A stretch of 64,000 nt of DNA, from assembly GCA_017938245.1 (NCBI GenBank), contig JAGBBX010000015.1, forward strand, positions 60,368 through 124,367. The letters are read 5' to 3'. This stretch comes from Bacteroidaceae bacterium (GTDB lineage: Bacteria; Bacteroidota; Bacteroidia; Bacteroidales; Bacteroidaceae). Below are positions 36,269 to 44,800 of the stretch, one piece after another. Numbering within the stretch: the stretch's first letter is position 1; each line of letters begins with the position of its first letter. The position numbers and the translations under genes are program-made. The notes under the pieces are model-generated. The model was not told where the DNA came from and ran no database searches. It saw only the letters and a list, made by a program, of their open reading frames with translations.

Positions 36269-37147
36269 ATGAAAATAGGTATAATACAGCAGAGCAACTG
36301 CGACAATGTAGAACAGAATAAACAGAAACTCGCCGATAACATACGCAAGGTAGCAGCCGATGGTGCCGAGCTTATAGTGCTTCAAGAGTTGCATAACTCA
36401 CTCTATTTCTGCCAGGTAGAGAGCACACAGAATTTCTCTTTGGCCGAGCCTATTCCCGGCCCGTCGACTGAGTTTTATAGTGCCATAGCAGCCGAGTGTA
36501 AAGTGGTGCTTGTGACCTCACTCTTCGAGGCGCGAGCAAAAGGGCTTTATCATAATACAGCCGTTGTATTCGACAAAGACGGCAGTATGGCAGGTAAGTA
36601 TCGTAAAATGCACATTCCCGACGACCCCGCATATTACGAGAAATTTTATTTCACACCCGGTGATATCGGTTTCCGCCCCATAAGAACATCCATAGGCACA
36701 TTGGGCGTACAGGTGTGTTGGGACCAATGGTACCCCGAGGGTGCACGCCTTATGGCACTTCGCGGAGCTGACCTGCTCATATACCCCACCGCTATTGGCT
36801 GGGAGAGCAGCGACACCAAAGAGGAGCAGGAACGTCAGCTTGGTGCTTGGCAGACGGTGCAGCGCGGACACGCCGTAGCCAACGGAATACCTGTCATTGC
36901 AGTAAACCGCTGCGGTCACGAGCCCGACCCTTCGGGAATGACAAACGGCATACAGTTCTGGGGACATAGTTTCGTTGCCGGCCCACAAGGAGAATTCATT
37001 GCACACTTCGGCGAGGAGGAGCAGACGGCAGTAGTTGAGGTTAGCATTGAGCGCAGCGAATCGGTACGTCAGTGGTGGCCCTTCCTGCGCGACCGTCGCA
37101 TCGAAGAGTATGCACCTATAACAAAAAGGTTCCTCGACGAAGAGTAA
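36269..37147 (+). CDS. aguB: N-carbamoylputrescine amidase
   Basis: A 292-residue nitrilase-superfamily enzyme, next step after agmatine deiminase, giving putrescine, CO2 and ammonia. The Glu-Lys-Cys triad is visible: Glu in LQELHNS near residue 41, Lys in YRKMHIPDDP near residue 112 and Cys in VQVCWDQWYPEGARL near residue 150. Length fits the plant and bacterial CPA family. It ends the operon, and a perfect palindrome follows at 37191-37226. Confidence 0.94.
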   Translation: MKIGIIQQSNCDNVEQNKQKLADNIRKVAADGAELIVLQELHNSLYFCQVESTQNFSLAEPIPGPSTEFYSAIAAECKVVLVTSLFEARAKGLYHNTAVVFDKDGSMAGKYRKMHIPDDPAYYEKFYFTPGDIGFRPIRTSIGTLGVQVCWDQWYPEGARLMALRGADLLIYPTAIGWESSDTKEEQERQLGAWQTVQRGHAVANGIPVIAVNRCGHEPDPSGMTNGIQFWGHSFVAGPQGEFIAHFGEEEQTAVVEVSIERSESVRQWWPFLRDRRIEEYAPITKRFLDEE

Positions 37148-37190
37148 AGAAACAGAGTTTTTCCGATTATACAAAAACAATCTGCATAGC

Positions 37191-37226
37191 ATTGACGAGG
37201 AGGATGAGCTCATCCTCCTCGTCAAT
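37191..37226 (+). terminator. Terminator after the putrescine operon
   Basis: A perfect 18-base-arm palindrome centred at 37208/37209 (ATTGACGAGGAGGATGAG and its complement). It lacks a long T tract, so efficiency is uncertain. The region up to 37394 holds nothing else recognised. Confidence 0.65.
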
Positions 37227-37394
37227 TATAATAAGAATCTGCTATTTCGTTGTCTTTTATGTTCAAAAAAGCCTGTTTTTCTCTTTTTCTCGGTTACGTA
37301 GCCCGCTACACGCCCTCAAAAAAATAATAAAACACTCTATTTTTGACCTATAAAAACTTAACGATATAAATTTAAACAACTTCTAATTAGTTAT

Positions 37395-37910
37395 TCAACA
37401 GCTGCACTGCATAGACTGAACAACCCACTCTACATCGCGCAAGAAATCCTGAAGGTCTTGTTCGTGCTCCTCTTCCTCGGCCATAATGCGCTTGGCTATA
37501 TCACAGGTTGTATAATCGATATTATTGGTATAACTTGCAATCTCCTCGTAGCGCACCACAGCACAACGCTCGGCAGCGATATTCTGCTTAAGCATACTTA
37601 TAACATCGGTATTCATCGGCACCGCATATTTGCATCGCGCAAGATTAAACCACTGCGCGGGATTAAGCACAGGGACACCCTCGAGTTGTATAATGCGATT
37701 GGCAAGTATCTTCGCGTGAAGGTATTCCTCCTCGGCGTGTGCCTCGAACTCGCGCTGAACATCGGCACGCATAGCACCCTCGACAACCAAACTGCCCACC
37801 CAATACTGATAATAGGCAAGCCACTCCTCACTGAGCGCAGCATTAAGCTGCTCCAACAACTTAGGCAGGTCGATACGCTGCCTTAGAATCAACACACTCT
37901 CTTTTGCCAT
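37395..37910 (-). CDS. DPS-like ferritin (DPSL/bacterioferritin-type iron-storage protein)
   Basis: A 171-residue four-helix protein. Di-iron ligand motifs are LSEEWLAYYQYW (first helix), FEAHAEEEYLHAK (second), AERCAVVRYEEIASY (third) and RIMAEEEEHEQDL (fourth). Two cysteines (ERC in helix 3 and TTC about 20 residues on) recall the paired Cys of DPS-like (DPSL) proteins known from Bacteroides and archaea. These oxidise iron with peroxide to protect cells. The start is the ATG at 37910; the upstream TTG in-frame extension (to 37928) is unlikely. A C-terminal CSC is notable. Confidence 0.85.
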   Translation of the reverse strand: MAKESVLILRQRIDLPKLLEQLNAALSEEWLAYYQYWVGSLVVEGAMRADVQREFEAHAEEEYLHAKILANRIIQLEGVPVLNPAQWFNLARCKYAVPMNTDVISMLKQNIAAERCAVVRYEEIASYTNNIDYTTCDIAKRIMAEEEEHEQDLQDFLRDVEWVVQSMQCSC

Positions 37911-38019
37911 AATACAAGTATTAATCAATGGTTAATAGAATTATATTGTATAAACAGCAAGACCGTATTTTTGTTTATAAGTATAGGGATTTAAATTAGT
38001 ATAAAAATAATCCTATAAT

Positions 38020-38052
38020 TTTGTTTTAATATAATAAAATATATTAAATTTG
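38020..38052 (+). promoter_or_regulatory. Promoter of the ThiE-like gene and prs
   Basis: TTTG at 38020-38023, 21 bases, then TAAATTTG at 38045-38052, both matching the consensus. The start point would be near 38059. Confidence 0.75.
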
Positions 38053-38128
38053 CAAACTATAAGGGGCATATAGCAGCCTCGCGGCAATACTATTGCCTTT
38101 TATGTTGAATATACAAAAGCCAATAACA

Positions 38129-38713
38129 ATGAAACTCGCCGTTGTAACAAAACCGACATTTTTCATTGAGGAGGACAAAATTATTACCCGATTATTCGAA
38201 GAAGAGCTTGATTATCTTTTCCTTGATAAGTCGTATCCTCATCCACAATACATAGAACGCCTGTTAAATCTTATTCCCAAAAAGTTTCACAAGCGAATCT
38301 TTACCTGCAACAACCGACTTATGCAGGACTATAAGTTAGCCGGTCAGTTGTTCCCTCCCGGTTCGCCCCACCCTACAGAGAAACAGAGTGGCAAACTTGT
38401 GGGATATGCAGCCAACCTTAAGGAGTTGCACGAGTTCAAGGGATTCTATGAGATTATGTGCTTTGGTCCTATGGGACGCACATTCCATCAGAGTGCCGAA
38501 CTGAACGAATATGGAAAGAAAGTAATCAACAAAAGAGTATGGGCTTTCGGTGACATTGACGAAGGCAATCTTAAACGCCTTGCCTCGTACGGGTTCGGTG
38601 GTGTCATACTGGATGCACAGGTGTGGGATCGTTTCGATTCGTGCCGCTCGACCGACTACAGCGAGCTTATGGATAGTTTCAAGAAAATTCAGAAGCTTGC
38701 AAAGAAACTTTAA
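38129..38713 (+). CDS. Thiamine phosphate synthase/TenI-like TIM-barrel protein
   Basis: A 194-residue protein starting MKLAVVTKPTFFIEED. The C-terminal half (RVWAFGDIDEGNLKRLASYG, FGGVILDAQVWDRF) follows the ThiE/TenI pattern of phosphate-binding loops, while NNRLMQDYKLAGQL and YAANLKELHEF stand where the substrate motifs of ThiE would be, in altered form. Catalysis as thiamine phosphate synthase is doubtful. The ATG at 38129 is preferred over an upstream one at 38093 because the family N-terminus begins here; the longer form cannot be excluded. It is followed by prs after 55 bases. Confidence 0.6.
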   Translation: MKLAVVTKPTFFIEEDKIITRLFEEELDYLFLDKSYPHPQYIERLLNLIPKKFHKRIFTCNNRLMQDYKLAGQLFPPGSPHPTEKQSGKLVGYAANLKELHEFKGFYEIMCFGPMGRTFHQSAELNEYGKKVINKRVWAFGDIDEGNLKRLASYGFGGVILDAQVWDRFDSCRSTDYSELMDSFKKIQKLAKKL

Positions 38714-38768
38714 GAACACAAATTAGAATAAGACAAATAAAAAATAACAAACTAAACACTTTACCTTT

Positions 38769-39704
38769 ATGAACAATACCCCTTATATGGTATTCTCGGG
38801 AACAAAATCTCGTTACCTTGCCGAAGAAATTTGTAAAGAGTTGGGCTGTCCTCTTGGTCAGATGAACACAACCTATTTTGCCGACGGTGAGTTTGCTGTC
38901 TCTTACGAAGAGTCTATTCGCGGTAAGAATGTATTCCTTGTACAGTCTACATTCCCCAACTCGGACAATCTTATGGAGCTACTGCTTATGGTTGATGCTG
39001 CAAAGCGTGCATCGGCAAAGAGCATCGTAGCAGTAATGCCCTACTTTGGTTGGGCACGCCAGGATCGCAAAGACAAGCCCCGTGTTTCTATTGGTGCCAA
39101 GCTCGTTGCCGACCTTCTGAGCGTAGCCGGTGTAAGCCGTATTATCACAATGGACCTTCACGCCGACCAGATTCAGGGATTCTTTGACATTCCCGTAGAC
39201 CATTTGTATGCGTCAATGGTATTCATTCCATATATCAACTCACTGAAACTCGATAACCTTGTTATTGCAACTCCCGACGTTGGTGGTTCAAAGCGTGCAA
39301 GCACATACTCTAAATTCTTGGGTGTACCTCTGGTACTCTGCCACAAGACACGCGCCAAAGCTAATGTAGTTGATACAATGCAGATTATCGGTGACGTAAA
39401 GGGTAAGAACGTAATCCTTGTCGACGATATTGTAGACACAGCCGGTACAATCTCTAAGGCTGCCAACCTTATGATGGAGAACGGCGCCCTCTCGGTACGT
39501 GCCATTGCATCGCACTGTATTATGTCGGGTAACGCATCGGAGCGTGTACGCGAGTCATCAATGACCGAGATTGTATTTACCAACAGTATCCCTTACGACA
39601 AGGGTTGTCCCAAGGTAAAACAGCTCTCTATTGCAAAGGGCTTTGCCGAGGCAATACAGTGTGTACTTAACAACAAGTCTATAAGCAAGCAATACGTTTG
39701 CTAA
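38769..39704 (+). CDS. prs: Ribose-phosphate pyrophosphokinase
   Basis: A 311-residue enzyme making PRPP for nucleotide, His and Trp synthesis. Motifs: FSGTKSRYLAEEI start, YFADGEF near residue 37, MPYFGWARQDRKDKPR near residue 94, the metal-site MDLHADQIQGFF near residue 128 and the PRPP-binding VDDIVDTAGTI near residue 219. Length fits (about 310-315). Codon use suggests good expression. It follows the ThiE-like gene and precedes a lipoprotein gene by 35 bases. Confidence 0.96.
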   Translation: MNNTPYMVFSGTKSRYLAEEICKELGCPLGQMNTTYFADGEFAVSYEESIRGKNVFLVQSTFPNSDNLMELLLMVDAAKRASAKSIVAVMPYFGWARQDRKDKPRVSIGAKLVADLLSVAGVSRIITMDLHADQIQGFFDIPVDHLYASMVFIPYINSLKLDNLVIATPDVGGSKRASTYSKFLGVPLVLCHKTRAKANVVDTMQIIGDVKGKNVILVDDIVDTAGTISKAANLMMENGALSVRAIASHCIMSGNASERVRESSMTEIVFTNSIPYDKGCPKVKQLSIAKGFAEAIQCVLNNKSISKQYVC

Positions 39705-39739
39705 ACGAACCTTTTCCTTTTGTGTATTGTTAAGATACA

Positions 39740-40498
39740 ATGATGAAAAAGATTCTTTCGATACTTTCACTCTTTGTAGCACTTGTTTCGTGCTCGGGAG
39801 GAAGCGAATACACCATCAATGGCACCATCAACGGTGCCATTGATGGTGATACTGTACTATTGGGTTACTCGCCCGATGGTGTCGACTTTACCACAGTGCA
39901 AGCGACCACCATCGAAGGCGGCAAGTTTCATTTCAGCGGCAAGGTAGATGGCAGCAAGATATATTATATAGGATATAACTACACCGAGCCACCCATCTAC
40001 TCGTTACTATTCCTTGAGGGCGGTGACATCACCACAGAGATTTCGCCCGAAGGCAGCATTACAATGGGTACTCCTGCCAACGACCTTAATGCAAAAATAG
40101 AGAAAGACCTTATAGGATATGTAAACACAATCTACGATTGTCAGCTACAAATTTACGAAGATTCGACACTGTCGGACACCACTAAGGCACGACTCAGTCT
40201 GTTGGCGATGGAAGCACAACGAGATGCATCGTTATACATAAAAGAGGTAATAAATGAAAATATAACCTCGATAGTAGGAATGTTCCTCCTTGTTCAGTAT
40301 GCCGACCTTTTCGACAACGATGAGTTCACTCACCTTGTTTCAAATATCCCCGAAGAGAATATCGACCGTAACAACAACTGTATTTACGACATTCTTTGCG
40401 AGATTAAGAGTGAGCGCGAAAATCCACACCCATCGGATGATGATACAGCCGAAGATGCAATAGACAAAGCATTGGAGGAAGCCTTAAACAAAAAGTAA
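39740..40498 (+). CDS. DUF4369-type lipoprotein without thioredoxin domain
   Basis: A 252-residue lipoprotein; the signal ends LVSC and the mature part begins with SGGSEYTINGTINGAIDGD, the beta-rich DUF4369 start. Unlike the gene at 8302-9444, no TlpA/thioredoxin domain follows; the protein ends in an acidic Asp/Glu-rich helix. The region 39811-39848, just after the lipobox, is a perfect 16-base inverted repeat with a 6-base loop inside the coding sequence. Function is unknown. Two ATGs (39740, 39743) are possible starts. Confidence 0.75.
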   Translation: MMKKILSILSLFVALVSCSGGSEYTINGTINGAIDGDTVLLGYSPDGVDFTTVQATTIEGGKFHFSGKVDGSKIYYIGYNYTEPPIYSLLFLEGGDITTEISPEGSITMGTPANDLNAKIEKDLIGYVNTIYDCQLQIYEDSTLSDTTKARLSLLAMEAQRDASLYIKEVINENITSIVGMFLLVQYADLFDNDEFTHLVSNIPEENIDRNNNCIYDILCEIKSERENPHPSDDDTAEDAIDKALEEALNKK

Positions 40499-40502
40499 CT
40501 TC

Positions 40503-40554
40503 TCATAAACAAAAAGGATTTTCACTTTAAAGTGAAAATCCTTTTTGTTTATGA
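40503..40554. terminator. Bidirectional terminator between the prs operon and panB
   Basis: A perfect 52-base palindrome (26-base arms centred at 40528/40529), A-rich on the left arm and T-rich on the right, lying between convergent genes. Confidence 0.85.
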
Positions 40555-40565
40555 TTCATCAATTA

Positions 40566-41387
40566 TCAATATTGCTCCTTCTCATTAGGAAAATCCTTTG
40601 CCTTAACATCGCTGATGTAGTTACCTACAGCATTGCTGATTATTGTATTAAGGTCGGCATAACGACGCAGGAAACGGGGAGTAAAATCGGCAGTCATACC
40701 CAACATATCGGTACAAACAAGCACCTGGCCATCGACACCTCCACCGGCACCAATGCCGATTACAGGAATCTCAAGGCTCTCGGCAACCTTAGTTCCAAGA
40801 TGCGCAGGAATTTTCTCAAGAACAAGAGCAAAGCATCCCGCCTCTTGCAACAGCTTGGCATCGTGACAGAGCTTGGCAGCCTCGGCCTCGTCCTTGGCGC
40901 GAACGCCGTATGTTCCGAACTTATTTATACTTTGAGGAGTGAGTCCCAGATGACCCATAATAGGAATTCCCGCATCCAGAATCTTACGAATCGAAGGGAG
41001 AATCTCCTCACCACCTTCGAGTTTAAGAGCATCGGCGTGTGTCTCCTTCATTATGCGAATGGCATTCTTCACAGCCTCATCGGCATTTACCTGATATGTT
41101 CCAAAGGGCATATCGGCAACAACAAGAGCGCGTTTCACACCGCGAACAACCGACTTTGCGTGATAAATCATCTGGTCGAGAGTTATAGGCAGCGTTGTAA
41201 TGTTACCCGCCATAACATTTGAGGCCGAGTCGCCTACAAGAATTATATCTATACCGGCAGCATCGATGATAGATGCCATTGTATAATCGTATGCTGTAAG
41301 CATTGCCAATTTCTCGCCTTTACGCTTCATCTCGATGAGACGATGGGTAGTCACCTTGCGTGTGTCTTCAACAATATACTTCGACAT
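40566..41387 (-). CDS. panB: 3-methyl-2-oxobutanoate hydroxymethyltransferase
   Basis: A 273-residue TIM-barrel enzyme making ketopantoate for pantothenate and CoA. Seen: [20 protein letters not shown] near residue 27, metal site [11 protein letters not shown] near residue 52, [13 protein letters not shown] near residue 90, KLEGGEE near residue 121, [17 protein letters not shown] near residue 142 and [15 protein letters not shown] near residue 203. Length fits. It is a single gene on the minus strand. The 204 bases up to the sigma-factor gene hold nothing clear beyond TATCTTCG at 41550-41557, a -7-like box facing right. Confidence 0.95.
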   Translation of the reverse strand: MSKYIVEDTRKVTTHRLIEMKRKGEKLAMLTAYDYTMASIIDAAGIDIILVGDSASNVMAGNITTLPITLDQMIYHAKSVVRGVKRALVVADMPFGTYQVNADEAVKNAIRIMKETHADALKLEGGEEILPSIRKILDAGIPIMGHLGLTPQSINKFGTYGVRAKDEAEAAKLCHDAKLLQEAGCFALVLEKIPAHLGTKVAESLEIPVIGIGAGGGVDGQVLVCTDMLGMTADFTPRFLRRYADLNTIISNAVGNYISDVKAKDFPNEKEQY

Positions 41388-41591
41388 TTGTGTTTATTGA
41401 TTGATTGTTAAACATAGGATATGGCACAATAATGTGCTGTATCTAAAAAACTGCGCAAAATTACTGCAAAAAACGTACCCTGCAAAAGAAAACCGCTCCG
41501 AAAAACTTTTTTTCAATAAAAAATAAAGAGCAGTGTTACAAAATTAAATTATCTTCGTCTTTATAGTGAAAAGAGACACAGCAGAGGATAA

Positions 41592-42074
41592 ATGACACAC
41601 GCCGAGTTCAAAAAATGCTTTTTACCGTTGCATCAGATTTTGTATAGCGAAGCATACCGAATGCTTGGCGACAAATTTGAGGCCGAGGATGCTGTGCAAA
41701 ATCTATATCTGAAGTTGTGGGAGAAGAGAGAACAACTCGGCAACCTTGTATCACCCGAGGGATACTGTCGCACAGCACTGCGAAACATCTGTATCGACCG
41801 CTGGCGGGTTCTTAGGATGCAAGAAGAGAAGAATTCCGATTTTGCCGAAGATATAAACTTGGAAACGCCACCCGATATTGAAGGTAAAGAGGCCGAACAA
41901 TGCCTGGCACATTTCCTAAGTACACTATCCGAGACACAGCAACGCATCTTAAAGATGAATATGAGCGGTTACAGTTTCAAAGAGATTGAGGAGATAACAG
42001 GAGTACCCGAAGCAAATATAAGAGTGACAATCTCGCGTTTGCGAAAGAGATTCAGAAAAAATTATATAATATAA
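41592..42074 (+). CDS. RNA polymerase ECF-type sigma-70 factor
   Basis: A 160-residue sigma factor. Region 2 has YRMLGDKFEAEDAVQNLYLKLWEK near residues 20-45, and region 4 has LSTLSETQQRILKMNMSGYSFKEIEEITGVPEANIRVTISRLRKR (first part near residue 105). No extra domains are seen. It is followed by a membrane-spanning acidic protein after 11 bases, the usual place of its anti-sigma factor, and then by exported proteins that are likely targets or sensors. Confidence 0.92.
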   Translation: MTHAEFKKCFLPLHQILYSEAYRMLGDKFEAEDAVQNLYLKLWEKREQLGNLVSPEGYCRTALRNICIDRWRVLRMQEEKNSDFAEDINLETPPDIEGKEAEQCLAHFLSTLSETQQRILKMNMSGYSFKEIEEITGVPEANIRVTISRLRKRFRKNYII

Positions 42075-42085
42075 GGAGTTTGATT

Positions 42086-42655
42086 ATGGATAATAAGAAA
42101 TTAAGAACGATGATTGAGAGTTTCTTCGAGGCTACACTTACCGCCGACGAAGAGCGCGAACTATGCAGTTATCTTCGCGACAATGATGTCCCAGCCGAAC
42201 TCCGTAAGGATAAAGAGGCAATATTGGCACTTTGCAGCGACGAGAGTGTAGAGGTATCGTCGACAGAGGCTTATGCAAGACTCGAAGCTATGATTGATGC
42301 CCTTGAGACAGAGCAACAGCCGCAGACCATCGAAAGGCAACAAGTTCCCGAAAACAATAAAGGAAAAATAAGAAAAATTCCCCGTTATATATGGCAAGGT
42401 GTTGTCGCTGCCGCTGTTTTTATTCTCTGTTTCTTCATTCTCACGAACATAGAACAGGAGCAGACAAGTGAACTCATTGCAATGGTCGAAGAGGACACAT
42501 TCGACACCCCCGAAGAGGCTTTTGAGTGTACAAAGGAGTCGTTCGAGTTTGTATTTTTGGCAGTAAACAGCGCCAACCGCAGCAGACGCGAAATAAATGA
42601 CGTAATTGAGCAATCGATAAATGCGCTCAACAAAAAAGAGAACTCTAACAAATAA
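42086..42655 (+). CDS. Probable anti-sigma factor (single-pass membrane protein)
   Basis: A 189-residue protein. Residues 1-90 are acidic and helical (ESFFEATLTADEERELCSYL, as in anti-sigma factors that bind the sigma in the cytoplasm). One transmembrane segment lies near residues 106-126 (GVVAAAVFILCFFILTNI), and a periplasmic tail of about 60 residues (DTPEEAFECTKESFEFVFLA) follows. The start is the ATG at 42086 because AAGGAG at 42073-42078 has correct spacing, while the TTG at 42080 lies only one base from it. Anti-sigma function is inferred from position and topology. Confidence 0.7.
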   Translation: MDNKKLRTMIESFFEATLTADEERELCSYLRDNDVPAELRKDKEAILALCSDESVEVSSTEAYARLEAMIDALETEQQPQTIERQQVPENNKGKIRKIPRYIWQGVVAAAVFILCFFILTNIEQEQTSELIAMVEEDTFDTPEEAFECTKESFEFVFLAVNSANRSRREINDVIEQSINALNKKENSNK

Positions 42656-42667
42656 AAAACAATAATT

Positions 42668-43198
42668 ATGAAACGTTATATATTACTCGCAATAACAGTG
42701 CTGCTGACACTGCTCCCTCTGCACACCACAGCGCAGCACAAACAGTCCGACAATGGGAAGAGCGAGGTTGAGAAATTCATACAGCGTGTATCGCGCATAA
42801 AATCGCCCGAGATAGACTATGCCTACATCTCGACAAATATGTTTAAACAGATGTTTGCTATGGTCGAGAAACACATCGAAGGAATAGAGGTTGACAATGT
42901 ATTCGGCTCGATAAAAAGTGTGCGACGATTCGAGACAACAGGCAAAGAGGGATACACAACGCTCACCACTGCCCTGCAACCATTCTTGCAAGAGGACGAG
43001 CAGGTGATGGGAATGGAGCTTATGGCACTGAACCGCGAAGATGGAGAGCTATCGGTCATATACAGCGACAATAAAAGCCTGCTTGTAATAGGCGACTACT
43101 ACGACGAGACACTGAACGTAGTATTTATCGTCGGCCTATCATACGAGGCATTCATTCAAATTTCACCAGACTCACTTAATGGGCTACCATTATTTTAA
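42668..43198 (+). CDS. DUF4252 domain exported protein
   Basis: A 176-residue protein with a cleavable signal (MKRYILLAITVLLTLLPLHT, AQ cleavage near residue 22). The mature domain matches DUF4252: VEKFIQRVSRIKSPEIDYAYIST, then FGSIKSVRRFETTGKEGY and NREDGELSVIYSDNKSLLVIG. Such genes commonly accompany ECF sigma/anti-sigma pairs in Bacteroidales. The function is unknown. It lies 12 bases after the anti-sigma gene. Confidence 0.8.
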   Translation: MKRYILLAITVLLTLLPLHTTAQHKQSDNGKSEVEKFIQRVSRIKSPEIDYAYISTNMFKQMFAMVEKHIEGIEVDNVFGSIKSVRRFETTGKEGYTTLTTALQPFLQEDEQVMGMELMALNREDGELSVIYSDNKSLLVIGDYYDETLNVVFIVGLSYEAFIQISPDSLNGLPLF

Positions 43199-43222
43199 AT
43201 AACACATACACATAAAAGCAAT

Positions 43223-44794
43223 ATGAAAAAATATATAATAGCACTGCTGGCGCTACTCGCAATGAGCGCACCCATAGTAAACGCACAAGAGGCCGACACC
43301 TTAGCTATAAAAGCGTTCCTTAAGAAGTTTAAAAAACTCGAAAGCAATAGTATAAGCTACGAAGTAATAACGGGAGAGAAACTGCAAAATATGCTTGTGG
43401 AGCAGCTTAACGAACAGACCGATAATGCGCTCGGCAACTTCAAAGGCAAAAATCTATTCGGCAAAGGGTTTACGATGATAAACATCAGTTCCGAGGACGA
43501 GGAGGGATACAATAAAGTGCGTACCCTTTTAGAGCAGTACGATGCCTACGAGAGTGAAGAACTTTTCGGTATTCCTCTCACAGCCAATAATCGTGAAGAT
43601 GGCAGCGAGAGTGTTGTTTATATGAGCGAAAATCACTCGATTTTGATAAACGACATATTTGACGAGGAGAGTATTGAAGTTCTCTACTGTAACTACAATC
43701 TAATGAATATATTAAAGACTATTTTAGTAGATTTTACAGAGGGAATTGAGCAACAACTCAACGAGAGTATGTCGGATAATTTACACGGCTACGAAGATAT
43801 TAACTTTTCTCTCTCGCTGTTCAACAACGGTAATATAACCTTTAACGGCAAAAAAGCTGAATCCCCCACCCCGAAGCCCGTCGAAGCGGTTGGTTGCAAC
43901 GCCCCGCAGATTCTTGCAGCAGTTTCGGAGAGCTACGACAATATGATAAAACAGTTAGAGGAGAGAACGCAAGACGAAGAGACCCAAGAGCAGATAGAGG
44001 AGTTGAAAAAGGAGAAAACAGAATCACTCGAAGAACTTGAAAATACTCTCGCCACAACAGATGTTCCGTCGTTCATCGAGAACCCACTCACCGAGGAGGT
44101 ATATATCGCAGTCCCCACCCTCTCGACCGAACTTGCGGCTCTGCAAAGCCCGCAGGCAAAAAACGGCATTTACGATTGGATAGCATCGACAGGTTTTTGT
44201 AAAGGAGCCGAAAACAACTTTGACCAAAAGTCGGATATTATAACCCCCGATGATGTTCTTATGAAATATGCCATCGAGTATCTTCCCAAAGAACAGTGGC
44301 TTTTCGATGGTTACACAACCTGCAAAGAGGAGTTTATAACAAAATATCAGGGTGGCACCCCGGCTGTACTCTACCGAAAATCAAAAACCCCAAAGGGATA
44401 CAATGATATGCTTGCCGACCTTAAGCCCCTGTTCGACCTTGAATTTGAAGAAAAATTCCGTAATCTGGAAGTTACCCAAAAGAGCCAACGAGAGACAAGC
44501 GGCAACCGATTCCTGAGACTATACGGCGAGGGAGATATTTCCATCTACCTACTCGACTGCCCCAAAGAAAAGTTATGCCTGATGGCAATTGTCATCGGAC
44601 AGAGTGATTTTAAAAAGGCAGTGAACGACTACAGAGTAGGTGGGGAGAAGAACATTGCCGACCGCTACAATATAATTATAAGTGAGAATGGAATAAGATT
44701 CACCACCGAAGAGTACTTCTTTTCGCCCAAGAAACATAAAAACGGCCTGCACATTGACTTTGGTTTAGCACAAAAATATATATTAAATGAATAA
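43223..44794 (+). CDS. Large exported protein with DUF4252-like N-terminus and novel C-terminus
   Basis: A 523-residue secreted protein (signal ends SAPIVNAQ). Residues about 25-155 copy the layout of the preceding DUF4252 protein (LKKFKKLESNSISYEVITGE, then AYESEELFGIPLTANNREDG, with VVYMSENHSILIND). Residues about 230-275 form a Glu-rich coiled coil (KQLEERTQDEETQEQIEELK). The remaining 240 residues match nothing I recognise. It looks like a duplicated and extended DUF4252 protein. It is part of the sigma-factor operon, 24 bases after the shorter paralogue. Confidence 0.7.
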   Translation: MKKYIIALLALLAMSAPIVNAQEADTLAIKAFLKKFKKLESNSISYEVITGEKLQNMLVEQLNEQTDNALGNFKGKNLFGKGFTMINISSEDEEGYNKVRTLLEQYDAYESEELFGIPLTANNREDGSESVVYMSENHSILINDIFDEESIEVLYCNYNLMNILKTILVDFTEGIEQQLNESMSDNLHGYEDINFSLSLFNNGNITFNGKKAESPTPKPVEAVGCNAPQILAAVSESYDNMIKQLEERTQDEETQEQIEELKKEKTESLEELENTLATTDVPSFIENPLTEEVYIAVPTLSTELAALQSPQAKNGIYDWIASTGFCKGAENNFDQKSDIITPDDVLMKYAIEYLPKEQWLFDGYTTCKEEFITKYQGGTPAVLYRKSKTPKGYNDMLADLKPLFDLEFEEKFRNLEVTQKSQRETSGNRFLRLYGEGDISIYLLDCPKEKLCLMAIVIGQSDFKKAVNDYRVGGEKNIADRYNIIISENGIRFTTEEYFFSPKKHKNGLHIDFGLAQKYILNE

Positions 44795-44800
44795 CAGACT

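Noticed and set aside
37911-37928. TTG start giving a longer ferritin
   Set aside because: The ATG at 37910 fits the family start, and the extension has no ribosome site.
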